DNA of 64,000 nucleotides. It comes from Streptomyces sp. LBL. GTDB lineage: Bacteria > Actinomycetota > Actinomycetes > Streptomycetales > Streptomycetaceae. Under the pieces are notes generated by a model that was not told where the DNA came from, did not search any database, and was given only the letters and a program-made list of their open reading frames with translations. Positions within the stretch are counted from its first letter, which is position 1. The number at the start of each line of letters is the position of its first letter. The DNA lies in NCBI RefSeq assembly GCF_029893585.1, contig NZ_JARXYX010000027.1, forward strand, positions 62,001-126,000. The letters run 5' to 3'. Positions 42,386 through 50,349 of the stretch are shown here, in pieces. A program made the translations under genes and the position numbers.

Positions 42386-43687
42386 TCACTGACCCGAGAC
42401 CGTGACCGTCTCGTCGTTGTTCAGCTGCTCGACCAGGGTCTTCACTTTGGCCTTGTCCCAGACGAGGTTGCCGCCCGTGGAGCCGGAGATCGGCATGTTC
42501 ATCGACTTGCCGTCGCCGCCGTTGACGCCCTTCATCGCCCAGAACATCTTGCCGAGGTCGTACAGGCCCATGTCCTTGTCGACTATCAGCGAGTCCAGGC
42601 CCGCGCCCATCGTCGGGTAGAGCTTGAACGGGTTCAGGATCGTGCCCGGGGTTGCGACCTGGCTGGCGAGCGCGTTGAGGAACTTCTGCTGGTTCTTCGT
42701 ACGGTCCAGGTCGGAGCCTGCCAGCGCGTACCGGGTACGGACGAAGGCGAGGGACTGCTCACCGTTCAGGGTCTGCTTGCCCGCCGTGAAGTCGGCGCCG
42801 GACTTGGTGTCCTTCATGCCGCCCTTCGGGATGTCGATCTCGACCCCGCCGACCGCGTCCACGATGTTCGCGAAGCCGGCGAAGCCGATCTCGACGTAGT
42901 GATCGATGTGCAGGCCGGTGTTGTACTCGACCGTACGCACCAGCAGGGTCGGCCCGTCGATCGCGTACGCCGCGTTCAGCTTGTTCGCACCCAGCGAGGG
43001 CCGGACCTTGCCTGACTCGGAGCCGCGGAACTGGGGAATCGTGACGTTGGAGTCACGCGGCAGCGAGATCAGGGTGTCGCCGTTGCCGCCGGTGTGCAGG
43101 ATCATCATCGAGTCCGTGCGCTTGCCCTCGGCGGAGCCGGTGTGCAGCTTCTTCTTGTCGTCGGCGGACATGCCCGCGCGGCTGTCGGAGCCGACGATCA
43201 GGTAGTTCGTGCCCTCGCCCGTCTCGGGCCGGTCGATGACCTTGGACAGGTCGACCTCGCGGTTCAGCTTGGAGTCGGCCCAGAAGTAGGTGGCGACGGT
43301 CGTCACGACCAGCAGGGTCGTCACGGTGATCGCCGTCCACTTGATCCGGCGGCGCCAGTTCGGCGCGGGCCGCGGACCACGGCCGCCGCCGGGGCCACCC
43401 GGACCGCCGCCGCCGTAGACCTGGCCGGTGTTGTAGCCGTCGTATCCGTTGCCGTTGCCGTAGGCGGAGTCGCCACCGCCGTTGACGTACGACGGCTGCT
43501 GCGGGACCCCGCCCGCGTACGGCGGGGCGGCCGGGCCGGGGCCGTACCCGTCCTGCCCGGGCTGCCCCGCCGGACCGCGGCGGACCTGCCGCATCACACG
43601 GGCGCTCTCGGGCTGTGCGCTCGCGCTGCCGCGTCCGTACCGGCTGCCGCGGTTCTCGTCGGACCATGCGTCGGGCCAATCATTCAT
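42386..43687 (-). CDS. LCP family cell-wall polymer ligase (LytR-CpsA-Psr), no LytR_C domain
   Basis: A 433-residue membrane protein. A ~110-residue cytoplasmic Gly/Tyr/Pro-rich leader precedes one transmembrane helix (WTAITVTTLLVVTTVATYFW). The LCP catalytic domain has NYLIVGSDSRAGMSADDKKK, MMILHTGGNGDTLISLPRDS, LNAAYAIDGPTLLVRTVEYN, IDHYVEIGFAGFANIVDAVG and FVRTRYALAGSDLDRTKNQQ. LCP enzymes transfer lipid-linked glycopolymers to peptidoglycan. The Arg/Asp residues that bind pyrophosphate are present. Unlike three neighbours it ends shortly after the LCP domain. First of six LCP genes here. Confidence 0.95.
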   Translation of the reverse strand: MNDWPDAWSDENRGSRYGRGSASAQPESARVMRQVRRGPAGQPGQDGYGPGPAAPPYAGGVPQQPSYVNGGGDSAYGNGNGYDGYNTGQVYGGGGPGGPGGGRGPRPAPNWRRRIKWTAITVTTLLVVTTVATYFWADSKLNREVDLSKVIDRPETGEGTNYLIVGSDSRAGMSADDKKKLHTGSAEGKRTDSMMILHTGGNGDTLISLPRDSNVTIPQFRGSESGKVRPSLGANKLNAAYAIDGPTLLVRTVEYNTGLHIDHYVEIGFAGFANIVDAVGGVEIDIPKGGMKDTKSGADFTAGKQTLNGEQSLAFVRTRYALAGSDLDRTKNQQKFLNALASQVATPGTILNPFKLYPTMGAGLDSLIVDKDMGLYDLGKMFWAMKGVNGGDGKSMNMPISGSTGGNLVWDKAKVKTLVEQLNNDETVTVSGQ

Positions 43688-43805
43688 GGGCCCAGTGTGC
43701 AGGGCTGGGGTATGGGCCTTACAAGGTTCGTCGGAAAATCAGAGCACCGCTGTTGCGAAGCTGACACAAAATATCGGCATGTCAGCCTGGCATAAGGGTG
43801 GGGCC

Positions 43806-43946
43806 ATGACAGATCAGACCCCCGCAGCGGAATCGGGAACTCCGGATATCCCGGGCAAGCCGCCCCCGGCCTCCCGCACCACGCGGAGCCTCGAACGTCA
43901 CGAGCATCCCGCGTCGTCCCCCCGCATCACCCCGAACTCCCCCTGA
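43806..43946 (+). pseudogene. Truncated N-terminus of an acyl-CoA thioesterase-like gene
   Basis: From ATG 43806 (GGGTGGGG upstream) a 46-codon frame reads MTDQTPAAESGTPDIPGKPP, PASRTTRSLERHEHPASS. The first ~26 residues resemble the N-terminus of hot-dog acyl-CoA thioesterases, which I recall continuing PGKPTPASRTTLSHIM and then the TVHGG active-site region. Here the frame diverges after ASRTT and runs into the 3' end of the convergent LCP gene. The catalytic domain is absent, so it is most likely a deletion remnant. Confidence 0.4.
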
Positions 43947-45352
43947 TACCGGTTTTCGGCCTTCACCTTCCGCACCTGCCGGAAGTCCGCCCCGACGATC
44001 ACCTTCAGTCTCGGCCCCTGCCCCTTCACCGCCCGCAGTTCGCTGCCCGGCAGGGCTGTCGCCAGCGACTTCGCCGAGCGGTCCCAGCGGGGGTCGTAGG
44101 CGACGACGGTCCGCTTCACGGTGCGGCGGCCGGCTGCGCTCACGGGCTGCCGGGTGGTACGGAACCCGGTGGCCGCCAGTGCCGCGTCCACGCGTCCGGC
44201 GAGGCCGTCCGTCCGGGTCCCGTTCTCCACCTGGACCCGGATCTGCTGCGGGGCCACCGCCACCCGCACGGCCCTGCTCTTCGGGCGGTGCGCGGCCAGC
44301 GGTTCGTCCTCGCGCAGGGCGCGGAAGAGCCGCTCGGACTTCTTCGGGTCCCACTTCAGCGTCGAGCCGACGCCCTTCACGGCGTATCCCATCCGCCCGA
44401 TCGGCACGGTCGTGAACTCCGAGGACGACGGGGAGAAGTTCCGCATCGCCCGGCCCAGGTCCAGCAGCTCCGCCGTGCCGAAGCCCTTGTCGGCGCGTAC
44501 GGAGCCCAGGACGGCCCGGGTCGCGTCCCGGAACCTCATCGGGTTCAGCAGGATCCCGGAGGACGTCGCCCGCTCGATCAGCGCGGCCAGGAAACGCTGC
44601 TGGCGCTGCATCCGGCCCAGGTCGGAGGCGCCGTCGACGTGCCGGGCGCGGACGTACTGGAGGGCCGGGCCGCCGCGCAGGGTGTGCGTGCCGGGCGGCA
44701 GGTTCAGGCCGGTGTACGTGTCCTTCAGTGGCACGGCGGTGCAGATCCGTACCCCGCCGAGCACGTCCACCGTCTTCATGAAGCTGGTGAAGTCGACCTC
44801 CAGATAGTGGTCGACCTTCACATGGGTCATGTTCTCGACCGTGCGCACGGTGAGGTTCGGTCCGCCCTCCGCATACGCCGCGTTGAGCTTGAGGGGGTGG
44901 CCGCCGTGCCGTCGCCCGGTGGTCCGGTCGGTGTGCTCGGGCGTCATGGCGTACGAGTCGCGCGGCAGGCTTACCACGCTCGCCCGCTCCCGGTCCTCCG
45001 CGATGTGCACGATCATGATCGTGTCGGTGCAGCGGCAGGGAGCGCCGCCGAGCCGGTACGCGCGCCGCTCGGCCCTGCTGATGTGGTCGCGGCCGTCGGT
45101 GCCGACCAACAGGACGTTCATCCCGTGACCGGCCAGGGGCCGGTTCTTCATGTCCTTGAAGGGGTCGACCCGGGTGATGTCCGCGTCGAGGCTCGTGACC
45201 ACCGCGTGGCCGATCCCGGCGGAGGCGAGCACGGCGACGGAGAGCGTGGTCACCGCCCGCATGGCCCAGCGCGGTTTCTTCCGCCGTACGGGCGGCCGTC
45301 GGCGGCGCTGGGGAGGACGGGCGGCGGGGGAGCGGCGGGGCGGCGTGGGCAT
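43898..45352 (-). CDS. LCP family cell-wall polymer ligase with LytR_C domain
   Basis: A 484-residue membrane protein from ATG 45352, with GGAGG 9 nt upstream. Arg/Pro-rich cytoplasmic N-terminus, transmembrane helix (VTTLSVAVLASAGIGHAVV), then the LCP domain: MNVLLVGTDGRDHISRAERR, ASVVSLPRDSYAMTPEHTDR, LNAAYAEGGPNLTVRTVENM, VRARHVDGASDLGRMQRQQR. The C-terminal LytR_C domain starts near IRVQVENGTRTDGLAGRVDA and ends LKVIVGADFRQVRKVKAENR. It is divergent from the glycosyltransferase at 45515. Its 3' end overlaps the truncated thioesterase-like frame. Confidence 0.93.
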   Translation of the reverse strand: MPTPPRRSPAARPPQRRRRPPVRRKKPRWAMRAVTTLSVAVLASAGIGHAVVTSLDADITRVDPFKDMKNRPLAGHGMNVLLVGTDGRDHISRAERRAYRLGGAPCRCTDTIMIVHIAEDRERASVVSLPRDSYAMTPEHTDRTTGRRHGGHPLKLNAAYAEGGPNLTVRTVENMTHVKVDHYLEVDFTSFMKTVDVLGGVRICTAVPLKDTYTGLNLPPGTHTLRGGPALQYVRARHVDGASDLGRMQRQQRFLAALIERATSSGILLNPMRFRDATRAVLGSVRADKGFGTAELLDLGRAMRNFSPSSSEFTTVPIGRMGYAVKGVGSTLKWDPKKSERLFRALREDEPLAAHRPKSRAVRVAVAPQQIRVQVENGTRTDGLAGRVDAALAATGFRTTRQPVSAAGRRTVKRTVVAYDPRWDRSAKSLATALPGSELRAVKGQGPRLKVIVGADFRQVRKVKAENRYQGEFGVMRGDDAGCS

Positions 45353-45514
45353 GGAAGGACACCTCCGCTGGGACCGGTCCGGCGGATCGGTCCGACTCGG
45401 ATGGGGGGCCGTACGTGGGATCGTGAGCACCGTAGGCCCATACGATCTGCGACCCCGGGCACCAGCCGGGCGGCGCGCAACGGTGTCCCCCGTTCGCGGT
45501 AACGTGATCCCCCT

Positions 45515-46552
45515 ATGAACGCCAATCCCGACGTGCAGCTCCCCGCCGTATCTGTGATCATGCCCGTCCTCGACGAGGAGCGGCATCTGCGCGGAGCCGT
45601 CCAAGCGATCCTCGCGCAGGAGTACGCCGGCGAGATGGAGGTCGTGATCGCCCTCGGTCCGTCCACGGACCGCACGGACGAGATCGCCGCCGAGCTCGTA
45701 CGGGAAGACCCGCGCGTCCACACCGTCCCGAACCCCACGGGCCGTACGCCCGCCGCGCTGAACGCCGCGATCAAGGCATCCCGCCATCCGATCGTCGTCC
45801 GTGTCGACGGCCACGGCATCCTCTCGCCGAACTACATCGCGACCGCCGTACGGCTCCTGGCGGAGACCGGCGCGCAGAACGTCGGCGGCATCATGCACGC
45901 CGAGGGCGAGAACGACTGGGAGCAGGCGGTCGCCGCCGCCATGACCTCGAAGATCGGGGTCGGCAACGCGGTCTTCCACACCGGGGGCGCCGCCGGGCAG
46001 GCGGAGACCGTCTACCTCGGCGTGTTCCGGCGCGAGGCGCTGGAGCAACAGGGCGGCTACAACGAGGAGTTCATCCGCGCCCAGGACTGGGAGCTCAACT
46101 TCCGGATCCGTGAGGCAGGCGGCCTGATCTGGTTCTCGCCGGAGCTGAGGGTGTCGTACCGGCCGCGGCCGAGCGTGCGCGCCCTCGCCAAGCAGTACAA
46201 GGACTACGGCCGCTGGCGGCACGTCGTCGCCCGCTACCACGAGGGCTCCATCAACCTGCGCTACCTCGCTCCGCCGACCGCGGTGTGCGCGATCGCGGCC
46301 GGGATCGTGGTCGGCGCGGCGCTCACCCCGTGGGGCTTCGTGATCCCCGGCGGCTATCTCGCGGCGATCGTCCTCGGGTCCCTTCCCGCGGGCAAGGGGC
46401 TGCCGCTGAAGGCCCGGCTGCAGATCCCCGTGGCCCTCGCCACCATGCACATGTCCTGGGGCTGGGGCTTCCTGACCAGCCCGAAGTCGCTGGCGAGGAA
46501 GGTCATCGCCTCACGGCGCCCGGCGGTCCACGCGGACGCCACCGCCGGCTGA
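45515..46552 (+). CDS. Glycosyltransferase family 2 protein, membrane-associated
   Basis: A 345-residue GT-A glycosyltransferase. Nucleotide-sugar binding motifs are VSVIMPVLDEERHLRGAVQA and ALGPSTDRTDEIAAELVRED; the DxD region is VVRVDGHGILSPNYIATAVR, and the acceptor-site motif is FIRAQDWELNFRIREAGG. The C-terminal third has hydrophobic helices (AVCAIAAGIVVGAALTPWGF, GGYLAAIVLGSLPAG). It is placed among LCP ligase genes, which suggests work on a cell-wall glycopolymer or exopolysaccharide. The ATG is 162 bp from the divergent LCP start. Confidence 0.93.
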   Translation: MNANPDVQLPAVSVIMPVLDEERHLRGAVQAILAQEYAGEMEVVIALGPSTDRTDEIAAELVREDPRVHTVPNPTGRTPAALNAAIKASRHPIVVRVDGHGILSPNYIATAVRLLAETGAQNVGGIMHAEGENDWEQAVAAAMTSKIGVGNAVFHTGGAAGQAETVYLGVFRREALEQQGGYNEEFIRAQDWELNFRIREAGGLIWFSPELRVSYRPRPSVRALAKQYKDYGRWRHVVARYHEGSINLRYLAPPTAVCAIAAGIVVGAALTPWGFVIPGGYLAAIVLGSLPAGKGLPLKARLQIPVALATMHMSWGWGFLTSPKSLARKVIASRRPAVHADATAG

Positions 46553-46565
46553 CGAGAAGCCACGA

Positions 46566-46616
46566 GAGCCGGGGGCGACCTCACACCACGGCCGCCCCCG
46601 CCCCGCTCACCGGCTC
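46566..46616. terminator. Hairpin between convergent glycosyltransferase and LCP genes
   Basis: An outer GAGCCGG/CCGGCTC pair (46566-46572, 46610-46616) and an inner GGGGGCG/CGCCCCC pair (46571-46577, 46593-46599) could form a bidirectional terminator. The two stems compete slightly, so the folding is uncertain. Confidence 0.4.
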
Positions 46617-48315
46617 AGCTCGCGCACTGCACCTTGTCCGCCGTGGACTTGTCCACGTCCGGCGCCTTCACCGAAGCGGCGTCGAGCTTGATGCCCGCGC
46701 CCTTGAAGTCCTCGCCGAGGACCAGGGTCATCGTGGGCAGTCCCTGGGCGTTGGGCACGCTTTTGCCCGGCTTCATCGCGGCCCCGGACAGGCCCATGAC
46801 GGCGGCCAACCGGCGTGCCTGGTCGGCCTGGTCGGGCGCGTACTCAAGGGTCGTCCTCGCCTGCGTGGCGTCGGCGTTGCCCGCGTTCTCGGACTTGCTC
46901 ACGCCCGCCTCGGTCTGCAGCCACGCGAGTTGTTGGCCCGCGCTGCCCGGCGCGGCGCCGCCGTTGAAGACGCGCACCCGCACCTCGGAGGCGTCCGCCC
47001 GGGTGCCCTTGAGACGGGCGGCCACCGCGGCCTTCTCCTTCGCCTGCTGCTGCTTGACCTCGGTGAAGGACACATCGTTCTTGATCATCTGGAAGACCTG
47101 CGGTGCCGTCGCCTCGTTGACGACGACCGTCGCCCGGACCCTCTCGGCGGGGTTGTCCCGCACCGGGATCGTGGTGAAGCTGATGTTCTTCGGCGGGACC
47201 TGCTTGAGCTCCAGCGCGATGTCCTTCAGGCTGCCGACATTCCCTATGGCGGAGTCCACGGTCAGCGCGTTGGTCGCGGCCTCGGCCAGTTTCAGCAGCT
47301 TGGCCGGGCTGGTGAGGGTGTCGCCGGAGGACATCTTGCGCATCAGCGAGCCCAGGAACTGCTGCTGCACCTTGATCCGGTCCAGGTCGCCCTGGTTGCC
47401 GAAGCTGTGCCGGGTGCGCAGGAAGGCGAGGGCCTTCTCGCCCTCGACCGTGGACTCGCCCGCCGGCAGGACGAGCTTCGACTCCTTGTCGTCGACCGCC
47501 TTCGTCACGCACACGTCGACTCCGTCGACGGCCGTGGTCAGTGTCTTGACGGCGTTGAAGTCGGCCATCATGAAGTGGTCCACCGGGATACCGGTGTTCT
47601 CCGTCACCGTCCGCATGGTGCAGCCCGGGTCCCGGCCGTCCTCGCCGAGGCTTCTGTTGAACCGGACGCCCTGCTGCCCAGTGACGGTCGTCTCGGTGCC
47701 GTCGTCCTTTTTCGTCGGACAGTCCGGGATGTCCACGATCAGGTCGCGCGGGATGCTCAGCGCGGTCGCGTTCGAGCGGTCCTTGGCCACGTGCAAGAGG
47801 ATCGTGGTGTCGGCGTGGCCGACACTGCCGGCATCGCCGTAGCCCTCGTTGCCCTCGCCGGTGCGCTTGTCGGTGCCGATGACGAGGATGTTGAAGGCCT
47901 CGTCCTTCTTGAAGCTGCCGGCGCCCGCGTCACCGACGTCGGTCGTCTTGACGTTGCCCTCCAGATGCTGGAGGTAGAAGTAGCCGGCGCCCGCGGCGGT
48001 GACCATGACGAACGCCATCGTGCCGCCGGTCCACAGCAGGACCTTCTTCGCCTTCGACTGCTTCGGGACCGGCCGACGTCCGCGCCGCCCCGGCAGCGGC
48101 TCCGCGGGCCCGCCGGGCCGTCTGCGCGGGGACGGGACGTCACGCCCGGGCGCCGCCGTACGCCGGCCGGCCGCGCCCGCTGCCCGCGACTTGGGCACCG
48201 CCGACTGCGGTGCGGAAGGGCTCAGTCGCAGTTCGTACTCGCCGGTCTTCGGGTTTAACACCCACTGGTCTGCGGGGTCGATGTTCTCCGACCGCCCACG
48301 GCCTTGCGTGTCCAC
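46615..48315 (-). CDS. LCP family cell-wall polymer ligase with LytR_C domain and a TTA codon
   Basis: A 566-residue membrane protein from GTG 48315. It opens QGRGRSENIDPADQWVLNPK, a leader shared with the paralogue at 50350. After an Arg/Pro-rich stretch comes one transmembrane helix (VLLWTGGTMAFVMVTAAGAG), the LCP domain (FNILVIGTDKRTGEGNEGYG, ATALSIPRDLIVDIPDCPTK, VRFNRSLGEDGRDPGCTMRT, FLRTRHSFGNQGDLDRIKVQ) and a LytR_C domain (VRVRVFNGGAAPGSAGQQLA to LPTMTLVLGEDFKGAG). The Leu codon in WVLNPK (48256-48258) is TTA, absent at the same place in the paralogue, which predicts bldA dependence. Confidence 0.95.
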   Translation of the reverse strand: MDTQGRGRSENIDPADQWVLNPKTGEYELRLSPSAPQSAVPKSRAAGAAGRRTAAPGRDVPSPRRRPGGPAEPLPGRRGRRPVPKQSKAKKVLLWTGGTMAFVMVTAAGAGYFYLQHLEGNVKTTDVGDAGAGSFKKDEAFNILVIGTDKRTGEGNEGYGDAGSVGHADTTILLHVAKDRSNATALSIPRDLIVDIPDCPTKKDDGTETTVTGQQGVRFNRSLGEDGRDPGCTMRTVTENTGIPVDHFMMADFNAVKTLTTAVDGVDVCVTKAVDDKESKLVLPAGESTVEGEKALAFLRTRHSFGNQGDLDRIKVQQQFLGSLMRKMSSGDTLTSPAKLLKLAEAATNALTVDSAIGNVGSLKDIALELKQVPPKNISFTTIPVRDNPAERVRATVVVNEATAPQVFQMIKNDVSFTEVKQQQAKEKAAVAARLKGTRADASEVRVRVFNGGAAPGSAGQQLAWLQTEAGVSKSENAGNADATQARTTLEYAPDQADQARRLAAVMGLSGAAMKPGKSVPNAQGLPTMTLVLGEDFKGAGIKLDAASVKAPDVDKSTADKVQCAS

Positions 48316-48502
48316 CGTTGTCGGAATCCTCCGTCTGGGCCAGATCTCGTGGCCGGGGATCACCCTGGACCGCTCACATTATCCGCACACTTCGGCGGCG
48401 AGTGAGCTTTCCTGAGGATCGAGAGGCGGCTGAAGGGAGTTGAGAGGCGGCTGAAAGGAGTTGAAGGGCGGCCGAAGAGGGTCGAGGGGCGGCCGAGACC
48501 GG

Positions 48503-50272
48503 CTACCAGCGGTACGGCTGGTACACATCCATGCACTTGTCGGTGTCCGCCCCGTTGATGGCGTCGGAGTTGCCGGGCAGGTCCCCGGCCTTGGGCGCCG
48601 ACCGCTTCGGATACGTCGTGCCCGTACGCCAGTCGGCGCCGACGACGACCGTGACGCCGGACACGTCCGTCGACTTCTTCACCGAACTCTCAGGAATCCC
48701 GAGGGACTCGGCGACCGCCTGGGCGTCGCTCTCCAGTTCGGCACTCGGATAGCGCACGACGGTCCGCTCCTCGGACGTTGTCGCCGAGGAGTCCGGGGCC
48801 GCCTTGGTGAAGCCCTCGCCGACGAGCGCCTGGGCGAGGGCGCGCGCGCGTCCGGAGACGGGGCCGAGCGTGGAGGTGCGGGTGGCGTTCTGCACCAGGA
48901 CACCGATCCGGTCCTTCGCCGCGGCGGATTCCTCGGTCTTTCCGTCGGTTTTTCCGTCGGTTTTCCCGTCGGTCTTTCCGTCGCCCTTCCCGGTGCCCGC
49001 GGTCTGCGTCGCCTCCGACGCCGAGCCCTTGTCGTCGAAGGGCACGTCGTCGCGGATCATCTCCCACATCTTCTCGGCGTCCGCACCGGCGGGCACCAGA
49101 TGGTCGGAGTTCTGGGGGTCCGGCACCGTCGGCATCGTCGTCATGGTGATGCGGTCCGTGGGCACCGTCTTGAGCTGCATACCGAGGTCGTACAGCTTCT
49201 TCACCGTGCCGATCTCCTCGGAGACGGTCAGGGACTTGGTGGCCGCCTCGGCCAGGTTCATCAGACGGCCGGTGTCGGTGAAGACGTTCTGGTCCTTCAG
49301 CGTGCGGATCATCGAGTTCATGTACATGTGCTGGGCGCGCGCCCGCAGCGGGTCACTGCCCCAGGCGTGCCGGGTACGCAGCCACTGCAGCGCCTGTTCG
49401 CCCTGCACCTTCTTCGTGCCGGCCGTCATCTTCAGTCCGGAGCCGCCGGGCACGCCGGGCAGCGGGTGGTCCCACACGTTCTGGTTCACACAGACCCCGA
49501 CGCCGCCGATGGCATCGGCCATGCTCACCACGCCCGCGAAGTCGATCGTCATCCAGTGGTCGATGTAGATCCCGGTGATGCTCTCCCAGGTGGTCAACGT
49601 GCAGCCGGCGCCGCCGCGGGCCAGCGTCTCGTTGATGATCTTGTTGGTCGCCGCGTACTTCTCGCCGTTTTCCGGGTTCTCGCACCTGGGGATGTCGACC
49701 CGGGTGTCGCGCGGGATGCTGATCACCGCGGCGCTCTTGCGGTCCGCCGACAGGTGGATGAGCATCTGCACGTCGGCCAGCGGCGGACTGCCGACGCTCT
49801 CCCGGTGCCCGCCGAGCTTCAGGTTCGCGGCGGAGTTACGGCTGTCGGAGCCGATCAGCAGGATGTTCACCGGCGTCTGGCCGGCGGCGTTCGGCTCGGC
49901 CCGGTGGGCCTTGGAGTCACCGCTGCTGCGCGCGCCCTTCTGGATGTTGCCGTTGAGGTGCTCGTAGTACAGGTATCCGGCGCCGGCCGTGCCCAGTATC
50001 AGCACCGCGAGTGTCGTCGCCGACCAGCGCATCATCCGGCGCTTCCGCCCGGGCCCCTGCAGGCTGCTCCGCCCGGGCTTCTGCCGGACGCTCCGCCCGT
50101 GGCCGGCCCCCGTGCGGCGTCTGCCGGAGCCGTCCCCACCGCCCGCCTCGCCGCCGGACCGTTCCCCGCGCCGATCTGCCCCGCTGCCCTCGCGGTGGCC
50201 GTCCTCCGGTCCCGCGCCGTCCTGCCCGACGTCAGGCCGGGTCCCCTCCCCGTGCACACTGCTGCGCGTCAT
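48503..50272 (-). CDS. LCP family cell-wall polymer ligase with LytR_C domain
   Basis: A 589-residue membrane protein from ATG 50272. A ~75-residue basic leader precedes the transmembrane helix (WSATTLAVLILGTAGAGYLY). The LCP domain contains VNILLIGSDSRNSAANLKLG, AAVISIPRDTRVDIPRCENP, NKIINETLARGGAGCTLTTW, WLRTRHAWGSDPLRARAQHM. The LCP/LytR_C linker has a Lys/Thr/Asp repeat (GKGDGKTDGKTDGKTDGKTE) from a 12-bp DNA repeat. LytR_C follows (IGVLVQNATRTSTLGPVSGR to VVVGADWRTGTTYP). Confidence 0.94.
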   Translation of the reverse strand: MTRSSVHGEGTRPDVGQDGAGPEDGHREGSGADRRGERSGGEAGGGDGSGRRRTGAGHGRSVRQKPGRSSLQGPGRKRRMMRWSATTLAVLILGTAGAGYLYYEHLNGNIQKGARSSGDSKAHRAEPNAAGQTPVNILLIGSDSRNSAANLKLGGHRESVGSPPLADVQMLIHLSADRKSAAVISIPRDTRVDIPRCENPENGEKYAATNKIINETLARGGAGCTLTTWESITGIYIDHWMTIDFAGVVSMADAIGGVGVCVNQNVWDHPLPGVPGGSGLKMTAGTKKVQGEQALQWLRTRHAWGSDPLRARAQHMYMNSMIRTLKDQNVFTDTGRLMNLAEAATKSLTVSEEIGTVKKLYDLGMQLKTVPTDRITMTTMPTVPDPQNSDHLVPAGADAEKMWEMIRDDVPFDDKGSASEATQTAGTGKGDGKTDGKTDGKTDGKTEESAAAKDRIGVLVQNATRTSTLGPVSGRARALAQALVGEGFTKAAPDSSATTSEERTVVRYPSAELESDAQAVAESLGIPESSVKKSTDVSGVTVVVGADWRTGTTYPKRSAPKAGDLPGNSDAINGADTDKCMDVYQPYRW

Positions 50273-50303
50273 CTCCCCTGTCTCCCCACCCTCGCACCAT
50301 CGA

Positions 50304-50345
50304 ACGGGCCTGTTGTACGTCCCCTTAGACGTACAACAGGCCCGT
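50304..50345 (-). terminator. Strong hairpin terminator between LCP genes
   Basis: ACGGGCCTGTTGTACGTC (50304-50321) and its exact reverse complement (50328-50345) form an 18-bp stem with a 6-nt loop. It lies 5 nt beyond the leftward LCP stop at 50350, so that gene is terminated before the next LCP gene. Confidence 0.9.
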
Positions 50346-50349
50346 CAGG

